From Halomonas socia (GTDB lineage Bacteria > Pseudomonadota > Gammaproteobacteria > Pseudomonadales > Halomonadaceae), in NCBI RefSeq assembly GCF_010977575.1, contig NZ_CP048812.1:2170001-2234000 (forward strand): a stretch of DNA of 64,000 nt, in the 5' to 3' direction. Positions within the stretch are counted from its first letter, which is position 1. The number at the start of each line of letters is the position of its first letter. The notes beneath the pieces were generated by a model that worked only from the letters and a program-made list of their open reading frames with translations, did no database searches and was not told the DNA's origin. This document shows, piece after piece, positions 46,365 to 53,962 of the stretch. A program made the position numbers and the translations under genes.

Positions 46365-47105
46365 TTACAGCGTCTCCTCCAGAAGCGTAGCGAGCCGCTT
46401 GTGATGCAGGTCGTTGGCGGCGGCGTCAAAGGAGGGGGCGTCCTTGGCCGTGAAGCCGTGGGCGGCGCCTTTGTAGAGCTCGGTGGTGAAGTGCACACCG
46501 GCTGCGGCCAGCGCCTCGTTCATGCGGGCAATCTGCTCGGGTGGCAGCAGCTCATCCTTGTCGGCGTGGCCGAGATAGACGCGACCCTCGATGGTGCCAA
46601 CCACGTGGATTGGGCTGTTGGGATCGTCGGCCTCCGCCAGCCGCGCCGAGTGAAAGCCCGCCGCAGCGGCAACGCGCTCGGGGTGCTCGGCCGCCATGCG
46701 CAGCGCGAAGGCCCCGGTCATGCAATAGCCGACCACGCCCAGCTTGCCGCCGGCGAACTCGGCCTGGGCATCGATGCACGCCAGCAGGGCGACGAAGTCA
46801 CGGGATTGCGCCTCCGGCGTCAGATGGCCGGCATACTCGAGCAGCGTCGGCCGCACGTCCGGGTCGCGGAACGACTTGCCCTCCGGCACGACGGGGCCGC
46901 TCGCATCGCGGTAGTAGACGTTGGGCATCAGCACGGCGTAGCCGTTGTCCGCGATGCGCTGGGCCTTCTCGTGGTAGCAGGGGCGCAGGCCGCCGATATC
47001 GGTGAACAGCACCACCGCCGGAAGGGGGCCGTCGGCGTTGACGGGAGTGACGATATAAGCATCGATGGTGCCGTCGGCAGCGGGGATTTCGAGAGCGCGA
47101 GACAT
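46365..47105 (-). CDS. dienelactone hydrolase family protein
   Basis: A 246-residue alpha/beta hydrolase with the dienelactone-hydrolase triad: Cys in VGYCMTG, Asp in LGHADKDELL and His in GAAHGFT. The N-terminus IDAYIVTPVNADGPLPAVVLFTDIGG is typical. It would hydrolyse a lactone or ester in the cytoplasm. No ring-cleavage pathway genes are nearby, so the substrate is open. Confidence 0.9.
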   Translation of the reverse strand: MSRALEIPAADGTIDAYIVTPVNADGPLPAVVLFTDIGGLRPCYHEKAQRIADNGYAVLMPNVYYRDASGPVVPEGKSFRDPDVRPTLLEYAGHLTPEAQSRDFVALLACIDAQAEFAGGKLGVVGYCMTGAFALRMAAEHPERVAAAAGFHSARLAEADDPNSPIHVVGTIEGRVYLGHADKDELLPPEQIARMNEALAAAGVHFTTELYKGAAHGFTAKDAPSFDAAANDLHHKRLATLLEETL

Positions 47106-47256
47106 GAAGGGGCTCCGGGGTGTCGATGGTGAATGGATCAGAGACGAATCTAACCGGATACAGGCCAGTTGACGAGGTCGTGACTATCCCGCTATGCATG
47201 AGGATAGATACCGGTCACGAGCAACGACGCAATCTTTAGCGCTCGAGGAGGCCACT

Positions 47257-48030
47257 ATGCTCGGCGCCATCGCCGGCGATGTCATCGGCTCGGTGCACGA
47301 AGGGCGTGGCACCAAGCACCGCGACTTTCCGCTGTTCACGCCGCACAGCACCTTCACCGACGACAGCGTGCTCTGCATAGCGGTCGCCGAGGTGCTGCTG
47401 CACGGCGGCGACTTCGTCGACGCCTTCCATGACTACTTTCATCGCTATCCGCATGCCGGTTTCGGCGGCGGCTTCATGCGCTGGGCGGGCAATCGGGACA
47501 GGCAACCCTACTACAGCTGGGGTAACGGCTCGGCCATGCGGGTGCCGCCGGTGGGCTTCGCCGCCACGTCGCTGGAGGAGGCGCTAAGCCTGGCCAAGCG
47601 CAGCGCTGCGGTTACCCACGACCACCCCGAGGGCATCCGCGGCGCCCAGGCGGTGGCGGCGGTGATCTTCCTGGCGCGCCAGGGGGCCGACAAGGCGAGC
47701 CTGCGTGTCGAGGTGGAGGGGCGCTTCGGCTACGACCTCTCCCAATCCCTGGACGAGATCCGGCCGGACTATCGCTTCGACGTCTCCTGCCAGGGCTCGG
47801 TGCCGCCGGCGATCCTCGCCTTCCTGGAGGCCGATGGCGTCGAGGCTGCCATCCGCAATGCGGTCTCGCTTGGCGGCGATGCCGATACCCAGGCGTGCAT
47901 GGCGGGCGCCATGGCCGAAGCCTGCCAGGGCGGCCTGCCCGAGTCGCTGCGCAGCGAGACATTGGCACGGCTGACGCCGGAACTGCGCGAGGTGGTGGAA
48001 GCCTTCGAGGCCAAATTCCCGGCATCCTGA
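47257..48030 (+). CDS. ADP-ribosylglycohydrolase family protein
   Basis: A 257-residue (ADP-ribosyl)hydrolase of the DraG/ARH fold. Metal motifs: GAIAGDVIGS at the start, FTDDSVL, and SLGGDADTQA near the C-terminus. It removes ADP-ribose from proteins or cleaves related esters. Start ATG 47257 is set by GAGGAG just upstream, not ATG 47194. A Fic gene lies 9 kb away but there is no clear link. Confidence 0.9.
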   Translation: MLGAIAGDVIGSVHEGRGTKHRDFPLFTPHSTFTDDSVLCIAVAEVLLHGGDFVDAFHDYFHRYPHAGFGGGFMRWAGNRDRQPYYSWGNGSAMRVPPVGFAATSLEEALSLAKRSAAVTHDHPEGIRGAQAVAAVIFLARQGADKASLRVEVEGRFGYDLSQSLDEIRPDYRFDVSCQGSVPPAILAFLEADGVEAAIRNAVSLGGDADTQACMAGAMAEACQGGLPESLRSETLARLTPELREVVEAFEAKFPAS

Positions 48031-48036
48031 TGCCCT

Positions 48037-48238
48037 GGCGCCAGTTCACGTCGCCGGGTGGTGTGGGCCATCGGGACGCTGGCGTTGGCCATCAACTCTT
48101 GTCGGTCGCCTCGAGAATCGCCTGGCGCAGTGCCTCGGGCGGTTGGGCCAAGGCCAGATCGAGGTGGCGTTTGCCGATGAAGCACCATGGGCAGATGGCG
48201 TCGAGATCACGGTGATGTCGACCTGGGGCATGGCAGTT
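48037..48238 (-). pseudogene. chimeric remnant: DsbA-type thioredoxin N-terminus plus tautomerase-like piece
   Basis: From ATG near 48230 the reading is MPQVDITVIS, then after a frameshift DAICPWCFIGKRHLDLAL, the CPWC start of a DsbA/FrnE-type oxidoreductase. It continues as PPEALRQAILEATDKS and then, in another frame, MANASVPMAHTTRRRE, which looks like a tautomerase or isomerase fragment. Neither gene is complete. Confidence 0.5.
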
Positions 48239-48349
48239 GGTCCCTCGGCTAGGGTTCCCTCGCAGCATACCATCCCCGGATGTGATTCACGCCCCCAGCG
48301 ACTATGCTGGGGGTGGCCAACAAAGGTCGTTCAGCCATATGGAGGAGTT

Positions 48350-48889
48350 ATGAAAAAGGGACATGCAGTACTGATCGGTTTGGCACTTGGGGCCTTCTCC
48401 CTGACGAGCATGGCCGAGGAGGGCAACGGCCCAATGGCCAGCGTCGAGTTCGTCGATAACCACGGTGAGGTGGTGGGGCAGGGCACGATCGATCAGGGCC
48501 CGGCCGGGGTAGTGCTCAACTTCAGCATCGATGGCCTGGATGAGGGCTGGAAGGCCATCCACATCCATGGCGTCGGCACCTGCGACGATCACGAGGAAGG
48601 CTTTCAGGCCTCTGGTGGCCACCTGAACCCCGATGACTCAGAGCACGGCTTCCTCAATCCAGACGGCCCGGATGCCGGCGACCTGCCCAACTTCTACGTC
48701 CACAGCGACGGCAGCGCGATGGTGGAGATGTTCAATGAACGGGCAAGCCTCGACGGTAGCGTCGGTGGCAACATGCTCAACGATGACGGCAGCGCGCTGG
48801 TCATCCACGAAAACCCCGATGACCACATGAGCCAGCCCATCGGCGGTGCCGGCGACCGGGTCGCCTGCGGCGTCGTGCAGAGCGACTGA
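48350..48889 (+). CDS. Cu/Zn superoxide dismutase family protein, secreted
   Basis: A 179-residue protein with a signal peptide (MKKGHAVLIGLALGAFSLTSMA) and a GGAGGAG ribosome site. Copper/zinc ligands are visible in IHIHGVGTC, ASGGHLNP and VIHENPDDH. The disulfide cysteines are at GTCDD and VACGVV. It detoxifies superoxide in the periplasm. Intact. Confidence 0.9.
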   Translation: MKKGHAVLIGLALGAFSLTSMAEEGNGPMASVEFVDNHGEVVGQGTIDQGPAGVVLNFSIDGLDEGWKAIHIHGVGTCDDHEEGFQASGGHLNPDDSEHGFLNPDGPDAGDLPNFYVHSDGSAMVEMFNERASLDGSVGGNMLNDDGSALVIHENPDDHMSQPIGGAGDRVACGVVQSD

Positions 48890-48898
48890 TTCCAGCGC

Positions 48899-48976
48899 TC
48901 AGCGTGCCAACGCCCCCTCGGCGAGCGCCTCACCGAGGGGGCCAGCTTCTCATCGATGGCTTGGAGGCACTCCGTC
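48899..48976 (-). pseudogene. mtnN 3'-end remnant (copy D)
   Basis: About 78 bp that align with the last 90 or so bases of the two intact nucleosidase genes: TCAGCG start, CCCCTCGGCGAGCGCCTC hairpin region with one mismatch, then CAGCTTCTC and TGGAGG.ACTCCGTC, with a short deletion in between. It lies 9 bp after the SOD stop codon. Confidence 0.7.
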
Positions 48977-49034
48977 GATTCTATTGGCGTTGCCTGCCTT
49001 TAGTGTCAATACCTTGCCGACAGGATGTGCAGTC

Positions 49035-49595
49035 ATGAGCGAACACGTCGATAAAGCTTCCATGCCGCTAGAGAGGGTGCGCCGCTACCTGGAGCCGGGG
49101 CCCATCGTGCTTGTCTCGTCGGCATGGGAGGAACAACGCAATATCATGACCATGGGCTGGCACACGGTGATGGCGTTTGCGCCTTCGCTGGTGGGCTGCA
49201 TTATCTCGTCCAGCAATCATAGCTACGAGATGATTCGCCGCAGCGGCGAGTGTGTCATCAACCTGCCGACGACGGCGCTGACCGACCAGGTGGTGGACGT
49301 CGGCAACAGCAGTGGCGCCGAGGTCGACAAGTTCGAGCGCTTCGGGCTTACCGCACAGCCGGCGGAGAGGGTGCGCGCACCGCTGATCGGCGAGTGCCAT
49401 GCACACTTCGAATGCCGGTTGTTCGACGACAGCTTGGTGGAGCGCTACAACTTCTTCATCTGGGAGGTAGTGTCAGCCCGTGCGGCAGTGTTGCCCGAGT
49501 ACCCGGAGACCCTTCACTACACCGGCGACGGCATCTTCATAGTGGCCGGCAAGGTCATCGACCGGCGCGACCGGTTCCTTCCCCAGATGCTGTAG
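49035..49595 (+). CDS. flavin reductase family protein
   Basis: A 186-residue FMN-binding split-barrel protein: PIVLVSSAWEEQRNIMTMGWHTVMAFAPSLVGCIIS is the flavin-site strand pattern, followed by SGECVINLPT and ECHAHFECRLF. It would bind FMN and transfer electrons from NAD(P)H, or act as a flavoredoxin. No partner monooxygenase is adjacent. Intact. Confidence 0.87.
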   Translation: MSEHVDKASMPLERVRRYLEPGPIVLVSSAWEEQRNIMTMGWHTVMAFAPSLVGCIISSSNHSYEMIRRSGECVINLPTTALTDQVVDVGNSSGAEVDKFERFGLTAQPAERVRAPLIGECHAHFECRLFDDSLVERYNFFIWEVVSARAAVLPEYPETLHYTGDGIFIVAGKVIDRRDRFLPQML

Positions 49596-49682
49596 ATTCC
49601 CCAGTATCTCGCCCTGAAGCCATGCAGCCACCTGTATAAGTAAGATATCTGAGCTGCTGGGCCACCTCTGATCGGAGTGTGG

Positions 49683-50024
49683 TCAGCGCGTCAACAACCC
49701 CTCGGCGAGCGCCTCGCCGAGGCGGTCAACGGCCAAGGCAAGCTTCTCGTCGATGACGTGGAGGTACTCCGTCCAGTCATCGACGTGGTGCAGCTCGGCC
49801 TTGCCGTCCGAAATGCCGCGCAGCACCACCAGCGGCACCTCGAAGCACATGCAGGCGCGGTAGCTCTCCATATCCACCATCTCGGCGGCGATGGCGTCAT
49901 AGGCCGCGCCCGAGACGATATTGGCCCCGGTGGAGAGCGTGGCCTCATGAATGCCGGGAATGCGCAGCGGCAGTGGGAGCGTCGCCGGCAGCTCGAGAAA
50001 GGGCGTGACGCCCTTGGAGAAGCC
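49683..50024 (-). pseudogene. mtnN 3' half (copy C), left arm of a 342-bp direct repeat
   Basis: 342 bp matching 52477-52818 with only two mismatches that I can find (50009 and 50018). It encodes the C-terminal half of the nucleosidase (from LELPATLPLPLRIPGIHEATL to the stop), without the N-terminal part. To the right the match ends abruptly at GAAGCC and unrelated sequence begins. Confidence 0.88.
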
Positions 50025-50365
50025 TTGTTGAAGTTCGCGACGGAACCAGCGCGGCTCCCTTCACAGCGCCTAAAAGTTTGCATGAATAAGCTGTAGGGTC
50101 ACTGATGATCAGATGAGCTATCAGCTCTTATTGGCTTAAAGTAGTTAATATAGTGGTTATCTTTTGCTCTTGTTGGTCGGCGACACGAGGTATTGTAGAC
50201 TAGAACATCATCCTCTTTAGTATCGTTAAATAAGAGGGCGCATACGAATTGATGCCAGTTGTCATGTCCATGCTAACTCCGCAATGTGCTGGCTTAATTT
50301 AGCGATATGCTATATATTTAAACTCAGTAGGTGTCTGAAGGAACAAATGCAATTGGAGACAAAAA
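50025..50365. other. low-GC intergenic region upstream of the AraC gene
   Basis: No coding sequence. Base composition falls sharply after about 50090 compared with the left flank. It must hold the araC-type promoter, but no confident -35/-10 pair stands out. Confidence 0.5.
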
Positions 50366-51208
50366 ATGTCGATTTTCAGACAGTCAATACTTGCGGAGGT
50401 CGGTATCATAAAAGACGACTCTCATATAACAGATGGTTATATAGAGGGGTTTTCTTTACCTGTCTCTACGTTCAATATCTTATATGAGAAAGGAGCTATC
50501 GTTCCTACTCACTATCATGATAAAGCACAGCTCATTCGCTTTTTAGATGGCAATGCTATAATTGAAACAGATGAAAGGGTCTGGACTCTTTCCTCAAATA
50601 GCATATTTTGGCTTCCTCCATATGTTAAGCATAAGATGACGTTGCAAAAATCCAGCCTTGTTCAGGCTATCTATATTGATACTTTTTGCCCATCTGACTA
50701 TTGCAGTTCAGAGGGCTTGACGGCACGAATTGTTATATCTCAGCTCGTTGAAAGTTCATTGGATGTTATTAGGTGTGCGGGAAATAATTATAAAAATATA
50801 GATTCTTTTCAAAGGTTATCGCATGTTGTGATTGATGAAATACTCGGAGAATTTTCACATTTCAATAGTTTAGAAAATATCAGGAGCAAAATGCTCACTT
50901 ATGCCTATGATATAGTGGTGGAGGATTTAGAGAAGCGGCAAACATTAGATAGCATATCGTCTCGGTTAAATGTTAGCGCCAAGACTCTTTCAAGAGCGAT
51001 AAAAAAAGAAACTGGGTTTACCTTTAAAGATTGGCACAGGAATATACTGATGGAATTCGGAAAAATAAAGCTAAAGAATGGTGCTCAAGTCACACTAACG
51101 GCGAGTCAACTGGGGTATAAGAATACAAGCCAATTTATTTCTGCCTTTAAAGAAGTGGTAGGTATGACTCCCAAGAAGTATCAACAGCGCTTCCTTTTTT
51201 CAGAGTAA
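50366..51208 (+). CDS. AraC family transcriptional regulator (low-GC island)
   Basis: A 280-residue regulator: an N-terminal cupin (GAIVPTHYHDKAQLIRFLDGNAIIET, WLPPYVKHKM) and a C-terminal pair of AraC helix-turn-helices (LDSISSRLNVSAKTLSRAIKKETG, ASQLGYKNTSQFISAFKEVVGMTPKKY). AT-rich codon use is quite unlike the flanking genes. Its 3' end overlaps that of the convergent EamA transporter by 28 bp, which it may regulate. Confidence 0.9.
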   Translation: MSIFRQSILAEVGIIKDDSHITDGYIEGFSLPVSTFNILYEKGAIVPTHYHDKAQLIRFLDGNAIIETDERVWTLSSNSIFWLPPYVKHKMTLQKSSLVQAIYIDTFCPSDYCSSEGLTARIVISQLVESSLDVIRCAGNNYKNIDSFQRLSHVVIDEILGEFSHFNSLENIRSKMLTYAYDIVVEDLEKRQTLDSISSRLNVSAKTLSRAIKKETGFTFKDWHRNILMEFGKIKLKNGAQVTLTASQLGYKNTSQFISAFKEVVGMTPKKYQQRFLFSE

Positions 51209-52029
51209 AGGCTCTCTAGCGTTACGGCTAACATGACTCCAACTGCTCCGATCACTGTAGCAATGCCTATCGGCTCGGGGAAAAAAATGGCCACCAGAAG
51301 CGGCGCCATAGGTACATCTGCAATACTAACAAGACAAGCTGTTGAAGATTTTATATAACGGGCTCCTTCGATAAAAAAAATCAGTGCCAGTGCTTGAGTC
51401 AATCCAAAAAACACTATAGTGCTTAAATCTTGTGTTTCGACATTGAAAAGTGCCCCGCTCAAAACTCCAATGACTAATAGCTGGACACCGGATATTCCGG
51501 TGGAAAATACTAGTGAAGCATGGTGATTATAGCGACAAAAGACAGCTATTGATGCCATTAGCAATGTCATGGATAAAGCGAGAATGATACCGTAGTGAGA
51601 GCTTCCGCCAGCTCCCCAGCCAACAGAAATGATAATGGATAATAGTGCCAAAAATAGATTTGGCCATGTGGATTTGTTTACACGCTCCTTCACTAGGATA
51701 AATGCGATTACGGCCGCTAGCAATGGTGAGAAAGCGTGGATTATTGACACCACTGCCACTGTAGCGTTGTTCAGGGCACCAATGTATGTCAGTGTGGCTA
51801 AAGTTAACATCACAGATAAGATAAAGTTGCCAGGGCGCTTTGTCAGTGTTTGAATTTCTCTTGAGCTTCTAAAGATAATCAATATTACTAAAATGCTCAC
51901 CATGCCGCGCCAGCTGACTAATGTTAATGTGTCAAGTTGTAATAACCTTGTGAACAGCCCTGCGGAACTCCACAGTAATGTCGCTAGGAAAACCAGCGTA
52001 ACCCCTTTTCCTTGGCTGCTTTCAATCAT
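51181..52029 (-). CDS. EamA family (DMT) transporter (low-GC island)
   Basis: A 282-residue membrane protein with about ten hydrophobic segments and two EamA repeats (LVFLATLLWSSAGLFTRLLQL; ALALIFFIEGARYIKSSTA; PMAPLLVAIFFPEPIGIATVIGAVGV). Codon use matches the neighbouring AraC gene, so the two probably arrived together. Likely exports a metabolite or toxic compound sensed by the AraC protein (inference). Confidence 0.87.
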   Translation of the reverse strand: MIESSQGKGVTLVFLATLLWSSAGLFTRLLQLDTLTLVSWRGMVSILVILIIFRSSREIQTLTKRPGNFILSVMLTLATLTYIGALNNATVAVVSIIHAFSPLLAAVIAFILVKERVNKSTWPNLFLALLSIIISVGWGAGGSSHYGIILALSMTLLMASIAVFCRYNHHASLVFSTGISGVQLLVIGVLSGALFNVETQDLSTIVFFGLTQALALIFFIEGARYIKSSTACLVSIADVPMAPLLVAIFFPEPIGIATVIGAVGVMLAVTLESLYSEKRKRC

Positions 52030-52476
52030 TTAATCGGCCTTGATGAACATTTAGAATATGTTACATTTTTGTACTGCATGATAAATGCCATTTTTCAGAC
52101 ATTAAATGTCGTTAAATGGACCCTGGGTCGAAATTTAATGGCCTGGAACTCCTTCCAGGCGCCTCAAGAGTCGCATGGCGCCGTTCCTAGAGGGGCTAAA
52201 GGTGGGTATGCCGATATCTGCTAGCCTGCTGTCTCGGGCAGCGTCGTGCCACGCCAATCTGGCTTCAGCCCTGAGACAATCAAAGAAGCCTTAACAGGCT
52301 GCGTTATCCGGAGTGCAGTCTTTGCGAGACATCGACTGAATCAATCCCGCATCCTTGATGCGCGATAGTCATTGTGGCCGACGATAGTGGGCCGCTCACA
52401 GAGTGGGCAATGGGGCTCTTGTCATCGAGTAACGCATCAGTGGCCACGTCGCCCACTCGGTGCCCGATGACGGCTT
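52030..52476. other. non-coding right part of the island
   Basis: 447 bp without a supportable gene. It contains an odd palindrome GACATTAAATGTC (52098-52110), probably in the promoter area of the EamA gene. From about 52140 the composition returns to high GC. No integrase, IS end or tRNA is seen. Confidence 0.5.
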
Positions 52477-53148
52477 TCAGCGCGTCAACAACCCCTCGGC
52501 GAGCGCCTCGCCGAGGCGGTCAACGGCCAAGGCAAGCTTCTCGTCGATGACGTGGAGGTACTCCGTCCAGTCATCGACGTGGTGCAGCTCGGCCTTGCCG
52601 TCCGAAATGCCGCGCAGCACCACCAGCGGCACCTCGAAGCACATGCAGGCGCGGTAGCTCTCCATATCCACCATCTCGGCGGCGATGGCGTCATAGGCCG
52701 CGCCCGAGACGATATTGGCCCCGGTGGAGAGCGTGGCCTCATGAATGCCGGGAATGCGCAGCGGCAGTGGGAGCGTCGCCGGCAGCTCGAGAAAGGGCGT
52801 GATGCCCTTGGCGAAGCCCAGCGGGGTGGCGTCCATGTCGCGGTAGGCAACGGAAGTCGCCTGATAGACCTCGGTCTGTTCCAGCACCCGGCTGCCCGCC
52901 GAGCCCAGTGACACCACCAGATCCGGGAGGTGCTCACGCTGGGCCAGGGCAGCCAGCGCAGCGATAAGCTCCACTGCCGCCTCCACCGGGCCAACGCCGG
53001 TTATCAGCGGCGTTATACGCTGCTTGAGGTGCGGGCCGTACTCGGCCTCGGCTGCCATTACGAAGAGCACGCTGCGGCCGCCCAGTTGCGTCAGCTTGGG
53101 CGCGCCGGGCTCATCGGCTCGGGAGTCGGAGGGTGAGTCATGGTTCAT
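52477..53148 (-). CDS. mtnN: 5'-methylthioadenosine/S-adenosylhomocysteine nucleosidase family protein (copy B)
   Basis: A 223-residue paralogue of copy A with the same key regions: FVMAAEAEYGPHL, VVSLGSAGSRVL, VDMESYRACMCFEV and RGISDGKAELHH. I start at MNHDSPSDSRAD (53148). Its last 342 bp are repeated almost exactly at 49683-50024. Near the 3' end sits a perfect hairpin (stem CCTCGGCGAG, loop CGC, 52494-52516) also present in the other copies. Apparently intact. Confidence 0.87.
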   Translation of the reverse strand: MNHDSPSDSRADEPGAPKLTQLGGRSVLFVMAAEAEYGPHLKQRITPLITGVGPVEAAVELIAALAALAQREHLPDLVVSLGSAGSRVLEQTEVYQATSVAYRDMDATPLGFAKGITPFLELPATLPLPLRIPGIHEATLSTGANIVSGAAYDAIAAEMVDMESYRACMCFEVPLVVLRGISDGKAELHHVDDWTEYLHVIDEKLALAVDRLGEALAEGLLTR

Positions 53149-53419
53149 CGTTGTTGCCTTCCTAGCCGTGAGAGTTAATCGGATGACGGGCGCTCTGTCT
53201 TTCGTGTGCCTTGGTCGCGGCATAGAATGAGTAGTTGCCCCCGAGAGCATGGCGCCAATCAGGGAAACCCGCATCGCCTCACCGCCACTAAGAACACCTG
53301 CGGGCGTATCGGCTTCAAGGTGGCTCAGGCCATTGCGCTCCAGGCGCAGGCGCGAGTGGATGTCTCAGTCATCGCCTACGGCATCAAAATCCTCCGCTGC
53401 CGTACTGCCTGACTCGATG

Positions 53420-53612
53420 CGCGCTGTCGGAGCGCTGACAGTGCCCAGCGGTGGGCGACAAATGCCCGGCAAGGATGCGTGCCAGCAGCGCCTTGCCCAC
53501 ACCATTGCATCCCACCAGCCCTGTCGCACTGTTCTTGAAGGCTGGAGAAAAGCACTCTGCCGTCTGGCAGAACGAGGAACACGTCTTGAAGTGCGAGATG
53601 GGTATTCGTCAT
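53420..53612 (-). pseudogene. ABC-F type ATPase, N-terminal remnant
   Basis: From ATG 53612 the frame reads MTNTHLALQDVFLVLPDGRVLFSSL, the start of an ABC-F (Uup/EttA-like) ATPase. After a frameshift it continues TGLVGCNGVGKALLARILAGHLSPTAG, a Walker A in which the normal Ser/Thr after GK is Ala. The rest of the about 520-residue protein is missing. Confidence 0.75.
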
Positions 53613-53862
53613 GCGCTATTCCTGCGATACCAAGCACTCCCCCTGCGATAGGGGCTGGTAGAGACTTGCCGTCATAACAACGGCGGGATCAATGGCGCAT
53701 TGGACGAACACCGCATGATAAAGGGCTAATGCAAGAGCATAGTGCCCCCGCCAGCTGTCAGAAAACCCGGCACTCGATCACAAGGCCCGCGATATCCTGC
53801 CCAGCCTCCCGGAAGCCGCGCAGCGCTGAACGCCCTGAGTGGGCAGCGTTGAAACGGTGGCG
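53613..53862. other. non-coding region upstream of the Cache gene
   Basis: About 250 bp with no gene I can support. It separates the ABC-F remnant from the sigma-28 promoter at 53864. Confidence 0.45.
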
Positions 53863-53863
53863 C

Positions 53864-53890
53864 TCAAGTTGTAGCACCCTCAGCCGATAA
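53864..53890 (+). promoter_or_regulatory. sigma-28 (FliA) promoter
   Basis: TCAAGTTG, 11 bp, GCCGATAA. The -10 element is an exact match to the sigma-28 consensus GCCGATAA, the spacing is the standard 11, and the -35 element matches TAAAGTTT at 6 of 8 positions. It lies 72 bp upstream of the Cache protein start codon. Confidence 0.8.
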
Positions 53891-53962
53891 ATAAATGATT
53901 GACAAGTAGCGATAGCTTGAGGCGTTACCCCCTCTTCTCCCTACCTGACAGGACACGTCATC

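Noticed and set aside
49683-52818. attL/attR of an integrative element formed by the 342-bp repeats
   Set aside because: No integrase, excisionase or tRNA is present, and the repeat is much longer than typical att cores; kept only as a recombination repeat.
53249-53412. Short plus-strand frame (KNTCGRIGFKVAQAIALQAQ region) downstream of the nucleosidase start
   Set aside because: It looks protein-like but I cannot match it to any family and it has no clear start or partner; too weak to annotate.
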